From: Helicobacter pylori NQ4053
GTDB lineage: Bacteria; Campylobacterota; Campylobacteria; Campylobacterales; Helicobacteraceae
Direction of reading: 5' to 3'
Assembly: GCF_000274605.1 (NCBI RefSeq)
Contig: NZ_AKNV01000006.1
Coordinates: forward strand, 434,001-498,000
DNA: 64,000 nt
The position numbers and the translations under genes were made by a program. Under the pieces are notes generated by a model. That model did no database searches and was not told where the DNA came from. It saw only the letters and a program-made list of their open reading frames with translations. Shown piece by piece: positions 48,364 through 57,741 of the stretch (position 1 is the first letter of the stretch; the number at the start of each line of letters is the position of its first letter).

Positions 48364-49416
48364 TCAAAAAGAGGGTTTAGGGGTTTTGTCTGTCATTATG
48401 GGGAGTTCTGGGTAGATTATCTTAGGCTTTTTACCCCTTAAGGCTCCAAAGAAAGTTTCAATTTTTTTCGCTTCTGCATCGCTGATTTCAATGCCTAACT
48501 GGATAGAGCCCATTTCTTTAATCGCATCTTTAACATCCCAGAATTGCCCGTTATGGAAATAAGGCATCGTTTCGGTGATATTCCTTAAAGTAGGCACTTT
48601 AACAAGCCCGTTTTTATCGCCTTTGAAATCGCCCACATTAGCGAATTTATAAGGTTTGACCACCCCAAAAGGCTGCATTGTCCCCCCAAGATTGATGCCG
48701 TTATGGCAAGCCACACAGCCTTTAGAAATGAATAAATCCAGCCCTTCTTTTTCGGCTTTGCTGAGCGCTTTAGGATTGCCCCTTAAAAAATCATCGTAAC
48801 GGCTTGGGGTAATAAGCGTGGCTTCAAACATAGCGATACTATCAGCGATCAATTTAAAATCAATTTTGACTCTAGAGCCATAAGCTTTTCTAAAGAGCTT
48901 GACATAGCCTGGTATGGAATTGATTTTTTCTACCACGACTTTAGGATCAGCCCCCATTTCAAAAGAAGATTGGATCGGCCCTTGCGCTTGCTCGTTTAAA
49001 TGCGTAACCCTACCATCCCAAAACTGCACATCGTTAAACACAGAGTTATACACCGTTGGGGAACTTAAAAGGTGGGGGTTTTTCTTCCATTGAGAGCCTA
49101 TAGCGCTTGGGATTAGATCCACCCCGCCTAAGCCCAAATTATGGCATGTGTTGCAAGACACGAGATAGGAAGTGGAAATCCTAGGGTCAAAATAGAGCAT
49201 TTTGCCTAATTCCACTTGAGCGGAGGTCATGATTTCGCTGTTTTTAGCGCCAATGCCCACATCTCTGGTTTTTTTAATCTGGTATTCTTTGAGCGCTTTG
49301 CCCATAGGCATGGGTTCTAATTGGCTTTCCTTCGCTTTTTTAATCAAATCCATATCGCTTAAAGCATAAACGCAAGAAAAAGCCAAGCAAACGCCCAATA
49401 AAATGGATTTTTTCAT
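48364..49416 (-). CDS. ccp: Di-heme cytochrome c551 peroxidase
   Basis: Reduces hydrogen peroxide in the periplasm with electrons from cytochrome c. The 350-residue product has a signal peptide (about 18 residues) and two heme-binding motifs: SCNTCH (near 88-93) and GCVACH (near 235-240). It also has the ENSVFN-like TVYNSVFNDVQFWDGR segment and LRNITETMPYFHNGQFWD with the distal ligand region. On the minus strand TATAAT (forward 49461-49466) is a likely -10, and AGGAGCT serves the ATG. Confidence 0.93.
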   Translation of the reverse strand: MKKSILLGVCLAFSCVYALSDMDLIKKAKESQLEPMPMGKALKEYQIKKTRDVGIGAKNSEIMTSAQVELGKMLYFDPRISTSYLVSCNTCHNLGLGGVDLIPSAIGSQWKKNPHLLSSPTVYNSVFNDVQFWDGRVTHLNEQAQGPIQSSFEMGADPKVVVEKINSIPGYVKLFRKAYGSRVKIDFKLIADSIAMFEATLITPSRYDDFLRGNPKALSKAEKEGLDLFISKGCVACHNGINLGGTMQPFGVVKPYKFANVGDFKGDKNGLVKVPTLRNITETMPYFHNGQFWDVKDAIKEMGSIQLGIEISDAEAKKIETFFGALRGKKPKIIYPELPIMTDKTPKPSF

Positions 49417-49530
49417 GATGAGCTCCTAAAATAGCGTTAAAAATAAGACAAAACTTTCTTATTATAACCACCATTTTAAAATAATTCACCACTAAATAAT
49501 CTAATAAAGAGTTTTTTAAAGAGCGGTAGG

Positions 49531-49536
49531 TATAAT
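49531..49536 (+). promoter_or_regulatory. Predicted -10 of dnaE
   Basis: TATAAT gives a leader of about 22 bases containing AGGGG ten bases before ATG 49565. Confidence 0.55.
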
Positions 49537-49564
49537 GGCGTTAAATCCAAATAGGGGTTAGACA

Positions 49565-52500
49565 ATGAAAGAGAATAAAGCCTTTACGCATTTGCACTTG
49601 CACACAGAATATTCGCTTTTAGACGGGGCGAACAAGATTAAAATCTTAGCCAAGCGCATTAAAGAATTGGGCATGAAAAGCGTGAGCGTAACTGATCATG
49701 GGAATATGTTTGGAGCGATTGATTTTTACACGAGCATGAAAAAAGAAGGCATTAAGCCTATCATCGGCATGGAAGCGTATATCCATAATGATGACAACCT
49801 TTCTAGCAAAGAAACCAAGCAACGCTTCCATTTGTGCCTGTTCGCTAAAAACCAAGAGGGCTATGAAAACTTGATGTTCTTAAGCTCTATGGCGTATTTA
49901 GAAGGGTTTTATTATTTCCCGCGCATCAATAAAAAGCTTCTAAGGGAGCATTCTAAGGGCATTATCGCTTCTAGCGCGTGTTTGCAAGGGGAAGTTAATT
50001 ACCATTTGAATACCAATAATGAGAGGAACCGCAAGTATGGGGCTAAAGGCTATGATGAAGCTAAAAGAATCGCTTGCGAATACCAGGAGATTTTTGAAGA
50101 CGATTTTTATTTAGAAATCATGCGCCATGGCATTTTAGATCAGCGATTCATTGATGAGCAAGTCATTAAAATGTCTTTAGAAACGGGGTTAAAAATCATT
50201 GCCACCAACGACACCCACTACACCATGCCCAATGACGCCAAGGCTCAAGAAGTAGCGATGTGCGTAGCGATGGGTAAAACCCTAAACGATAAGGGGCGCT
50301 TGAAACACTCCGTGCATGAGTTTTACATTAAGTCCCCTGAAGAAATGGCAAAGCTCTTTGCAGATATTCCAGAAGCTTTAGAAAACACCCAAGAAATCGC
50401 TGATAAATGCGTTTTAGAGATTGATTTAAAAGACGATAAAAAGAACCCCCCAACCCCCCCAAGCTTCAAATTCACTAAAGCTTACGCTCAAAATGAGGGG
50501 CTGAATTTTGAAGATGACGCTTCTTATTTCGCCCATAAGGCTAGAGAAGGCTTGAAAGAGCGCTTGATCTTAGTACCTAAAGAAAAGCACGATCAATACA
50601 AAGAACGCCTAGAAAAAGAAATTGAAGTCATTACGAACATGAAATTCCCAGGGTATATGCTGATCGTGTGGGATTTTATCCGTTACGCTAAAGAAATGGG
50701 CATTCCTGTGGGACCTGGTAGGGGGAGCGCGGCCGGGAGTTTGGTGGCTTTTGCACTAAAAATCACGGATATTGACCCTTTGAAATACGATTTGCTCTTT
50801 GAAAGGTTTTTAAACCCTGAACGAGTCAGCATGCCTGATATTGATACGGATTTTTGCCAACGCCGGCGTAAGGAAATCATAGAATACATGATTGAAAAAT
50901 ACGGCAAATACAATGTGGCTCAAGTCATCACCTTTAACAAGATGTTGGCTAAAGGCGTGATCAGAGATGTCGCAAGGGTTTTGGACATGCCCTATAAAGA
51001 AGCCGATGATTTTGCCAAACTCATTCCTAACCGCTTAGGCATCACGCTTAAGGGTTATGAAAAAAATGGCGAGTTCATCGAGGGAGCGTGGGAATTAGAG
51101 CCTAAAATCAAAGAATTAGTAGAGAGTAATGAATTAGCCAAACAAGTGTGGGAGTATTCGCTCAATTTAGAGAATTTGAATCGTAACGCAGGCGTGCATG
51201 CCGCAGCCTTAGTGGTGGATAGCCAAAAAGAGTTGTGGCACAAAACCCCTTTGTTTGCCTCTGAAAAAACCGGCGGTATCGTTACGCAATATTCCATGAA
51301 GTATTTAGAGCCGGTGGATTTGATTAAGTTTGACTTTTTGGGGCTTAAAACCTTGACCGTGATTGATGATGCGCTTAAAATCATTAAAACGCAGCATAAA
51401 ATTAGCGTGGATTTTTTATCGTTGGATATGGACGATCCGAAAGTGTATAAAACGATCCAAAGCGGGGACACGGTGGGGATATTCCAGATTGAATCCGGAA
51501 TGTTTCAAGGGCTTAACAAGCGCTTAAGGCCTTCAAGCTTTGAAGACATTATTGCCATTATCGCGCTAGGGAGACCGGGACCCATGGAATCAGGCATGGT
51601 AGATGATTTTGTGAATAGAAAGCATGGCGTTGAGCCTATCGCTTATGCGTTTAAAGAATTAGAGCCGATTTTAAAGCCCACTTACGGCACGATCGTCTAT
51701 CAAGAGCAGGTGATGCAAATCGTGCAAACTATCGGTGGTTTTAGTTTGGGTGAAGCGGATCTCATCCGCCGCGCTATGGGGAAAAAAGACGCTCAAATCA
51801 TGGCGGACAATAAGGCTAAGTTTGTAGAAGGCGCTAAGAATTTAGGGCATGATGGCCAAAAAGCGGCTAATTTGTGGGATTTGATCGTTAAATTTGCTGG
51901 TTATGGTTTCAATAAATCGCATTCGGCCGCTTATGCGATGATCACTTTCCAAACGGCGTATTTAAAGACTTATTACAAGCATGAGTTCATGGCAGCGATG
52001 CTCACTAGCGAATCCAATAAGATCGAATCCGTGGCGCGCTATATTGATGAGGTCAGGGCTTTAGAAATTGAAGTGATGCCCCCACACATCAATTCTTCCA
52101 TGCAAGATTTCAGCGTGGCGGAGTTTAAAAACCAAAAGGGCGAATTGGAAAAGAAAATCGTGTTTGGTTTAGGAGCGGTTAAAGGGGTTGGGGGTGAGCC
52201 GATTAAAAACATCATTGAAGAAAGGGTTAAAGGGGATTATAAGAGTTTAGAAGATTTTATTTCACGGGTGGATTTTTCTAAACTCACTAAAAAATCTTTA
52301 GAGCCATTAGTGAAATCAGGGAGCTTGGACAATTTAGGCTACACTAGAAAAACCATGCTCGCTAACTTGGATTTGATCTGTGATGCCGGGCGTGCTAAAG
52401 ACAAGGCTAATGAAATGATGCAAGGGGGCAACTCCCTTTTTGGAGCCATGGAAGGCGGAATTAAAGAGCAGGTTATTTTGGACATGACTGATTTGGGCGA

Positions 52501-53200
52501 ACATGACGCTAAAACGCTTTTAGAATGCGAGTATGAAACTTTAGGAATCCATGTTTCAGGCAACCCTTTAGATGAGTTTAAAGAAGAAATTAAGGGCTTT
52601 AAAAATTTAGTCAAAAGCATTGATATTGAAGAGTTAGAAATCGGATCGCAAGCTTATTTGCTGGGTAAAATCATGGAAGTTAAAAAGAAAATTGGCAAAC
52701 GAAGCGGTAAGCCTTATGGTACGGCGGACATTTTGGACCGATACGGCAAGTTTGAACTCATGCTTTTTGAAAAGCAATTAAACGCCTTAGAAGAGTTGGA
52801 TATTAATAAGCCTTTAGTGTTTAAATGCAAGATTGAGGAGCAAGAAGAAGTGGCGCGATTAAGGCTTTTTGAAATCTTGGATTTAGAGAGCGCTAGAGAG
52901 GTTAAAATCCCTAAAGCCCGTTATAAAGACCCTGAAAAGCAAAAAGAAGAGGTGCGCGAAATCCCCCCCATGGAAATGCTCGCTTCTAGCTCTTGCTCTT
53001 TAGCGATCGTGTTAGAAAACGATGTGAAAAAAGAGTTTTTAAGACAAATCAAAGAGAGCGCTCTAAAACACCAGGGCAAACGCCCCTTGTATTTGATCAT
53101 CAAAGATAAGGATAAACAATTCAAAATCCAAAGCGATTTAATGGTAAATGAAAAGATTAAGGACGATTTTAAAGAATTAGAGTGGAGGGATTTGGCTTGA
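49565..53200 (+). CDS. dnaE: DNA polymerase III alpha subunit
   Basis: The replicative DNA polymerase. The 1211-residue protein has an N-terminal PHP domain (LHLHTEYSLLDGA, DHGNMFGAIDFY, ATNDTHYT). The polymerase core includes VGPGRGSAAGSLVAFAL and PDIDTDFCQRRR with the catalytic aspartates. Further on are AALVVDS and GFNKSHSAAYAMITFQTAYLK, then a helix-hairpin-helix and an OB-fold region (about 1020-1110). At least some PHP metal ligands (HLH, D, H) are kept. The stop overlaps the start of the pseudouridine synthase gene. Confidence 0.97.
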   Translation: MKENKAFTHLHLHTEYSLLDGANKIKILAKRIKELGMKSVSVTDHGNMFGAIDFYTSMKKEGIKPIIGMEAYIHNDDNLSSKETKQRFHLCLFAKNQEGYENLMFLSSMAYLEGFYYFPRINKKLLREHSKGIIASSACLQGEVNYHLNTNNERNRKYGAKGYDEAKRIACEYQEIFEDDFYLEIMRHGILDQRFIDEQVIKMSLETGLKIIATNDTHYTMPNDAKAQEVAMCVAMGKTLNDKGRLKHSVHEFYIKSPEEMAKLFADIPEALENTQEIADKCVLEIDLKDDKKNPPTPPSFKFTKAYAQNEGLNFEDDASYFAHKAREGLKERLILVPKEKHDQYKERLEKEIEVITNMKFPGYMLIVWDFIRYAKEMGIPVGPGRGSAAGSLVAFALKITDIDPLKYDLLFERFLNPERVSMPDIDTDFCQRRRKEIIEYMIEKYGKYNVAQVITFNKMLAKGVIRDVARVLDMPYKEADDFAKLIPNRLGITLKGYEKNGEFIEGAWELEPKIKELVESNELAKQVWEYSLNLENLNRNAGVHAAALVVDSQKELWHKTPLFASEKTGGIVTQYSMKYLEPVDLIKFDFLGLKTLTVIDDALKIIKTQHKISVDFLSLDMDDPKVYKTIQSGDTVGIFQIESGMFQGLNKRLRPSSFEDIIAIIALGRPGPMESGMVDDFVNRKHGVEPIAYAFKELEPILKPTYGTIVYQEQVMQIVQTIGGFSLGEADLIRRAMGKKDAQIMADNKAKFVEGAKNLGHDGQKAANLWDLIVKFAGYGFNKSHSAAYAMITFQTAYLKTYYKHEFMAAMLTSESNKIESVARYIDEVRALEIEVMPPHINSSMQDFSVAEFKNQKGELEKKIVFGLGAVKGVGGEPIKNIIEERVKGDYKSLEDFISRVDFSKLTKKSLEPLVKSGSLDNLGYTRKTMLANLDLICDAGRAKDKANEMMQGGNSLFGAMEGGIKEQVILDMTDLGEHDAKTLLECEYETLGIHVSGNPLDEFKEEIKGFKNLVKSIDIEELEIGSQAYLLGKIMEVKKKIGKRSGKPYGTADILDRYGKFELMLFEKQLNALEELDINKPLVFKCKIEEQEEVARLRLFEILDLESAREVKIPKARYKDPEKQKEEVREIPPMEMLASSSCSLAIVLENDVKKEFLRQIKESALKHQGKRPLYLIIKDKDKQFKIQSDLMVNEKIKDDFKELEWRDLA

Positions 53201-53970
53201 GGATCAACCAGTTTTTAGCCCATTACACCAAGCACTCCAGAAGAGAGGCTGAAAAATTGGTTTTAGAAGGGCGGGTGAAAATCAACCATGAGCATGCCAA
53301 ACTCGCTAGCGTGGTTAAAGAAAACGACAAGGTGTTTTTAGACAAACGGCTCATCAAGCCCTTAAAAAACAAAAAATTCAGCGTGCTAATCTATCACAAG
53401 CCAAAGGGCGAATTAGTGAGCAAAGCCGATCCCTTAAAACGGCGCGTGATTTATGAAAGCCTGGAGAAAAAATACGCCCATTTCGCGCCGGTGGGGCGTT
53501 TGGATTTTGCGAGCGAGGGGGTGCTACTCTTAAGCGATAGTAAGGCGGTGGTGAGCGCTTTGATGCATGCGGATTTAGAAAAAGAATATCTCATTAAAAT
53601 TCAAGGTTTTGTTACAAGAGAGATGGAAAACGCCATGCAAGAGGGCTTGAAATTAAAAAACGCCACTAAGGGAGCGCACCAAAAAACCCCCATTAAAAGC
53701 ATGGAATTTGCCCCCTTTATTGGTTATGAAATCATCAAAAACCATGCCAAATATTCTAAACTGAGAGTCATCATCAATGAGGGGAAAAACAGAGAATTGA
53801 GGCGTTTTTTTGCGTTTTTTAACGCTGGAGTGTTGGATTTAAGGCGCGTTCGTTATGGTTTTGTGAATTTGAATGCCTTGCCGGTAGGGAAAATGCGTTT
53901 TTTAAACCGCCAAGAATACAATGAGTTGCATGCGTTTATGGCTAATAGGGCTAATGTTAAAGAGGATTAG
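53197..53970 (+). CDS. rluB: rRNA pseudouridine synthase, RluB/RsuA family
   Basis: Converts a specific rRNA uridine to pseudouridine. It has an N-terminal S4 RNA-binding domain (about 1-60: RINQFLAHYTKHSRREAEKLVLEGRVKIN) and the catalytic domain with GRLDFASEGVLLLS (catalytic Asp) and EGKNRELRRFFA. TTG 53197 is the likely start: GGAGGGA is six bases upstream and the product then starts directly with the S4 domain. An in-frame GTG 15 bases before would sit on that ribosome site. Whether it acts on 23S or 16S rRNA cannot be told. Confidence 0.85.
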   Translation: MRINQFLAHYTKHSRREAEKLVLEGRVKINHEHAKLASVVKENDKVFLDKRLIKPLKNKKFSVLIYHKPKGELVSKADPLKRRVIYESLEKKYAHFAPVGRLDFASEGVLLLSDSKAVVSALMHADLEKEYLIKIQGFVTREMENAMQEGLKLKNATKGAHQKTPIKSMEFAPFIGYEIIKNHAKYSKLRVIINEGKNRELRRFFAFFNAGVLDLRRVRYGFVNLNALPVGKMRFLNRQEYNELHAFMANRANVKED

Positions 53971-54025
53971 CGCTTGAGTTATGCTATACTTCGGCGGTTG
54001 GGGGAAATAAAAAATAAGGATTATC

Positions 54026-54340
54026 ATGTTAGAAGTGATTAACGGGAAGAATTACGCAGAAAAAACCGCCCATCAAGCGGTAGTGGTTAATGTGGGGGCG
54101 AGCTGGTGCCCGGATTGCAGGAAGATTGAGCCGATCATGGAAAATTTAGCCAAAACTTACAAAGGCAAGGTGGAATTTTTTAAGGTTTCTTTTGATGAGA
54201 GCCAGGATTTAAAAGAGAGCTTAGGCATTCGCAAGATCCCTACTTTGATTTTTTACAAAAACGCCAAAGAAGTGGGTGAAAGGCTTGTAGAACCCGGATC
54301 TCAAAAACCGATTGAAGACGCCTTAAAAGCGTTATTATAA
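54026..54340 (+). CDS. trx2: Thioredoxin 2 (CPDC type)
   Basis: A 104-residue thioredoxin fold protein. The redox motif is GASWCPDCRKI (Cys32-Pro-Asp-Cys35), differing from the usual CGPC. The cis-proline loop is RKIPTLIFYK. CPDC matches H. pylori Trx2 (HP1458), which reduces some but not all Trx1 partners. ATAAGGA precedes ATG. Confidence 0.88.
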   Translation: MLEVINGKNYAEKTAHQAVVVNVGASWCPDCRKIEPIMENLAKTYKGKVEFFKVSFDESQDLKESLGIRKIPTLIFYKNAKEVGERLVEPGSQKPIEDALKALL

Positions 54341-54703
54341 AGGGCGTTAAAGAGTCTTATTGTCAAAATAAGAGCTTGTAAAAATCTTTTTTAGCCCTTT
54401 TTTGATAGGGGGCTAACTTCAAATAGCTTTTATATTATTTCTTTAATCTCAAAAAATCGTTTTTATCGTTTTTAAATAAGATGTTTGTTAAAAAAGTTTC
54501 TTTAATTAAGCTAAAAATGAGCGGATTTGTGGTATTAATGCTTACAGTGTGAAATTTGTAGGGCTAGAACTTGTAGAATGTGAAAAAAAAGACACATAAA
54601 ATGCTAAAATCCGCAAAAACACTGACTATGTGTTTATATTAGAAGTTTAAAATTAGGAACGGAAGTATCTGTTTTAAATTTTGAATAGGGAGTTTCTATC
54701 ATT
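54341..54703. other. 363-base intergenic region before the LpoB-like gene
   Basis: No coding frame of note. A hairpin TTAGCCC/GGGCTAA (54391-54416) follows trx2. CTAAAATCCGCAAAAAC (54604-54620) is repeated exactly at 57352-57368 on the other side of the operon. TAAAAT inside this repeat could be a -10 for the envelope operon, with a leader of about 90 bases. Confidence 0.4.
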
Positions 54704-55336
54704 ATGTTATTGAAAACAAAATTAAAAATTATAAGCTCGGTGATTTTGAGTGCTTTATTGTGGGTGGGTTGCTCAAGCGAAATGGCGACTTATCAAAATG
54801 TGAATGATGCCACTAAAAATACGACTGCAAGTATTAACAGCACGGATTTATTACTAACCGCTAACGCGATGTTAGATTCCATGTTTAGCGACCCTAATTT
54901 TGAGCAACTCAAGGGCAAGCATTTGATTGAAGTTTCAGATGTGATTAACGACACCACGCAACCCAATTTGGACATGAATCTTTTGACGACTGAAATCGCA
55001 CGGCAGTTGCGGTTGCGATCTAATGGGAGGTTCAATATCACAAGGGCGAGTGGAGGGAGTGGCATTGCAGCGGATAGCCGAATGGTGAAACAGCGCGAAA
55101 AAGAACGAGAGAGCGAAGAGTATAATCAAGACACCACTGTAGAAAAAGGCACTTTAAAAGCCGCTGATTTATCTTTAAGTGGTAAAGTATCTAGTATCGC
55201 AGCCTCTATTAGTAGTTCTAGGCAGCGCTTGGACTATGACTTCACCCTAAGCCTTACCAATAGGAAAACGGGTGAAGAGGTATGGAGCGATGTTAAGCCT
55301 ATTGTGAAGAACGCTAGCAATAAGCGTATGTTTTAA
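54704..55336 (+). CDS. LpoB-like outer-membrane lipoprotein (HP1457-like)
   Basis: A 210-residue lipoprotein: signal with lipobox LWVGC near residue 23, then a domain resembling LpoB-type activators of penicillin-binding proteins (HLIEVSDVINDTTQPNLDMNLLTTEIARQLR, and later LSLSGKVSSIAASISSSRQRLDYDFTLSLTNRKTGEEVW). In enterics LpoB activates PBP1B; no such partner is known here, so the cell-wall role is inference. It leads a four-gene operon with lpp20. Confidence 0.78.
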   Translation: MLLKTKLKIISSVILSALLWVGCSSEMATYQNVNDATKNTTASINSTDLLLTANAMLDSMFSDPNFEQLKGKHLIEVSDVINDTTQPNLDMNLLTTEIARQLRLRSNGRFNITRASGGSGIAADSRMVKQREKERESEEYNQDTTVEKGTLKAADLSLSGKVSSIAASISSSRQRLDYDFTLSLTNRKTGEEVWSDVKPIVKNASNKRMF

Positions 55337-55359
55337 ATTTATATTTGAAAGGATGAACA

Positions 55360-55887
55360 ATGAAAAATCAAGTTAAAAAAATTTTAGGGATGAGTGTGAT
55401 AGCAGCGATGGTGATCGTAGGTTGCAGCCATGCCCCAAAATCAGGTATCAGTAAAAGCAATAAGGCATACAAAGAAGCGACTAAAGGCGCTCCTGATTGG
55501 GTTGTAGGGGATTTGGAAAAAGTGGCGAAGTATGAAAAATATTCAGGGGTCTTTTTAGGAAGGGCTGAAGATTTGATCACCAATAATGATGTGGATTATT
55601 CTACTAACCAGGCTACAGCGAAGGCTAGGGCTAATTTAGCGGCGAATTTAAAATCCACTTTACAAAAAGATTTGGAAAATGAAAAAACTAGAACGGTAGA
55701 CGCTTCTGGTAAAAGGTCCATCAGCGGCACTGATACTGAAAAAATTTCTCAATTGGTGGATAAGGAATTGATCGCTTCTAAAATGCTTGCCCGCTATGTT
55801 GGTAAAGATAGGGTTTTTGTTTTAGTGGGCTTGGATAAGCAAATTGTGGATAAAGTGCGCGAAGAGTTAGGCATGGTTAAAAAGTAG
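55360..55887 (+). CDS. lpp20: Lpp20 lipoprotein
   Basis: A surface-exposed, immunogenic lipoprotein of H. pylori. The 175-residue precursor has lipobox VIVGC near residue 22 and then the LPP20 domain, with [40 protein letters not shown] and a C-terminal strand [32 protein letters not shown] precedes ATG. It lies 23 bases after the LpoB-like gene and seven before its smaller relative. Confidence 0.95.
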   Translation: MKNQVKKILGMSVIAAMVIVGCSHAPKSGISKSNKAYKEATKGAPDWVVGDLEKVAKYEKYSGVFLGRAEDLITNNDVDYSTNQATAKARANLAANLKSTLQKDLENEKTRTVDASGKRSISGTDTEKISQLVDKELIASKMLARYVGKDRVFVLVGLDKQIVDKVREELGMVKK

Positions 55888-55894
55888 GGTTTTA

Positions 55895-56236
55895 ATGAAA
55901 CGCCTTGCTATCGCACTTGTTTTGGTGTTGGGAGTGGCGTGGGGGAAGTCCTTGCCTAAGTGGGCAAAAGATTGCTCAAAAGAAGTGCAGATTGAAAAGA
56001 CCCAAACCAAAGACGAAAAAATTTTAGTGTGTGGGGTGAGCGATATATTGCTTTCAGATATGGATTATAGCTTGTCCTCAGCCAGACAAAACGCCTTAGA
56101 GAAAGTGATGGAAGCTTTCAAGGGGGATAAAATAGAGATTAAGGCTAGTGAGCTAAAGGCCACTTTTATTGATACGGATAAAGTTTATGTGCTTTTAAGG
56201 ATTACTAAGAAGCATGTCGCTTTAATGAATGAGTGA
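55895..56236 (+). CDS. Small exported Lpp20-related protein (HP1455-like)
   Basis: A 113-residue exported protein with signal peptide (about 17 residues, ending AWG-KS). The mature part has the LPP20-domain signature in short form: LPKWAKDC, VCGVSDILLSDMDYSLSSARQNALEKVMEAFKG, and a closing strand TDKVYVLLRITKKHV. It has no lipobox. It is a partner or duplicate of Lpp20; function unknown. Confidence 0.72.
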   Translation: MKRLAIALVLVLGVAWGKSLPKWAKDCSKEVQIEKTQTKDEKILVCGVSDILLSDMDYSLSSARQNALEKVMEAFKGDKIEIKASELKATFIDTDKVYVLLRITKKHVALMNE

Positions 56237-56245
56237 GGATTGATA

Positions 56246-57157
56246 ATGAAAAAGATTATTCTTGCATGCCTTGTGGCTTTTGTGGGTGCCAATTTAAGTG
56301 CAGAGCCTAAGTGGTATAGCAAGGCCTATAACAAAACAAACACCCAAAAAGGCTATCTTTATGGGAGTGGTTCAGCCACTTCTAAAGAGGCTTCTAAACA
56401 AAAAGCGTTAGCGGATTTAGTGGCTTCTATTAGCGTGGTGGTCAATTCACAAATCCATATTCAAAAAAGTCGTGTGGATAATAAGTTAAAATCCAGTGAT
56501 TCGCAAACGATTAATTTAAAAACCGATGACTTGGAATTGAATAATGTAGAAATTGTCAATCAAGAAGCGCAAAAAGGGATCTACTACACCAGAGTAAGGA
56601 TTAATCAAAACTTGTTTTTGCAGGGTTTAAGGGATAAGTATAACGCTCTTTATGGGCAGTTTTCCACCTTAATGCCTAAAGTTTGTAAAGGGGTTTTTTT
56701 ACAACAATCTAAGAGCATGGGGGATTTATTGGCTAAAGCGATGCCTATAGAAAGGATTTTAAAAGCGTATTCTGTCCCGGTGAGTTCGTTAGAAAATTAT
56801 GAAAAAATCTATTATCAAAACGCTTTCAAACCTAAAGTGCGAATCGCTTTTGATGATAACAGCGACGCAGAGATTAAAAACGCTCTCATGAGCGCTTACG
56901 CTAGAGTATTGACCCCTAGCGATGAAGAAAAGCTTTATCAAATCAAAAATGAAGTTTTTACCGAAAACGCTAATGGCACCACACGCATTAGAGTGGTTGT
57001 TAGCGCGAGCGATTGTCAAGGCACGCCTGTATTGAATAGAAGCCTTGAAGTGGATGAAAAGAATAAGAATTTTGCTATCACGCGCTTGCAATCTTTGCTT
57101 TATAAAGAACTGAAAGATTATGCCAATAAAGAAGGGCAAGGCAATACGGGGTTATAA
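56246..57157 (+). CDS. Exported multi-domain Lpp20-related protein (HP1454-like)
   Basis: A 303-residue secreted protein: signal peptide of about 20 residues (LVAFVGANLSA-EP), then an LPP20-like domain (PKWYSKAYNKT, GYLYGSGSATSKEASKQKALADLVASI). Two further domains follow, covering the helical part (about 130-190) and a C-terminal region with paired Cys. A three-domain structure is known for HP1454. ATG 56246 is chosen over TTG 56240 because GAGGATTG is better spaced for it. It is the last gene of the operon, followed by a strong terminator. Confidence 0.78.
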   Translation: MKKIILACLVAFVGANLSAEPKWYSKAYNKTNTQKGYLYGSGSATSKEASKQKALADLVASISVVVNSQIHIQKSRVDNKLKSSDSQTINLKTDDLELNNVEIVNQEAQKGIYYTRVRINQNLFLQGLRDKYNALYGQFSTLMPKVCKGVFLQQSKSMGDLLAKAMPIERILKAYSVPVSSLENYEKIYYQNAFKPKVRIAFDDNSDAEIKNALMSAYARVLTPSDEEKLYQIKNEVFTENANGTTRIRVVVSASDCQGTPVLNRSLEVDEKNKNFAITRLQSLLYKELKDYANKEGQGNTGL

Positions 57158-57187
57158 GCAGGATATTAATCTTGCTTGCACTTTTTT
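57156..57187 (+). terminator. Terminator of the lpp20 operon
   Basis: AAGCAGGAT pairs with ATCTTGCTT (one G-T pair) around ATTA, followed by GCAC and TTTTTT. The stem overlaps the last stop codon. Confidence 0.72.
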
Positions 57188-57560
57188 ATTCATTCAGTTT
57201 TATAGCGTCATTATTTTGTTTAGCGTGGCATTTTCGCACCCATTAAAATAAACCCTCTAAAGGTTTGTGGCTTTTGTTCTCGCCAAATAAACTAAATATC
57301 ATTCAATACTCTTTATCCCACAAGCTTCTCTAAAACTAAACCCACTAAAAACTAAAATCCGCAAAAACTAAAATTTTTTTTAAGAGCCTACGCAAGCGAG
57401 CTTGTTTGAAAAAACCAAATGACTTTGGGCGTTCAAATACCCAAAGCTAGGGTCTATCTTTTTGTCCCACAAACTAACAAACTTTTTTAAAAACTAACGC
57501 AATTTTAAACCAAACAAACGCCTAAAAAGGGGCGTTTGAATGTGAAAGGAGAACAAAAAC
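57188..57560. other. A/T-rich region between the lpp20 operon and a small broken ORF
   Basis: No gene is seen. The 17-base repeat CTAAAATCCGCAAAAAC (57352-57368) lies here, part of a direct repeat AAAAACTAAAAT, followed by a T8 run. Confidence 0.4.
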
Positions 57561-57725
57561 ATGAAACAAACAAATGAGATAGAAAAAAGCTTCAGTAAGC
57601 TTAAAGAAAACACGCAAGCGATGTGAGAACAAAAAGAGCGAACTCTCACACCCATGTGCAAAACAGAACTAAAAACGCCTACAAGAGATCCTAAAAAGAG
57701 CGTTTTAGAGTCAATAGAGGGTTAA
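57561..57725 (+). pseudogene. 54-codon small reading frame broken by one in-frame UGA
   Basis: AAAGGAG ten bases before ATG 57561 is a strong ribosome site. The frame reads a helical, charged 21-residue stretch beginning MKQTNEIEKSF and stops at UGA 57624-57626. The same frame then stays open for 32 more codons (EQKERTLTPMCKTEL onward) to TAA 57723-57725. Either only the 21-residue peptide is made, or one base change (for example from TGC or TGG) ended an older 54-residue protein. No function known. Confidence 0.42.
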
Positions 57726-57741
57726 AGCCAATTTTTAACCC

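Noticed and set aside
54391-54416. TTAGCCC/GGGCTAA hairpin as the trx2 terminator
   Set aside because: The stem is good but not followed by T residues on the plus strand, so only a stem-loop is claimed.
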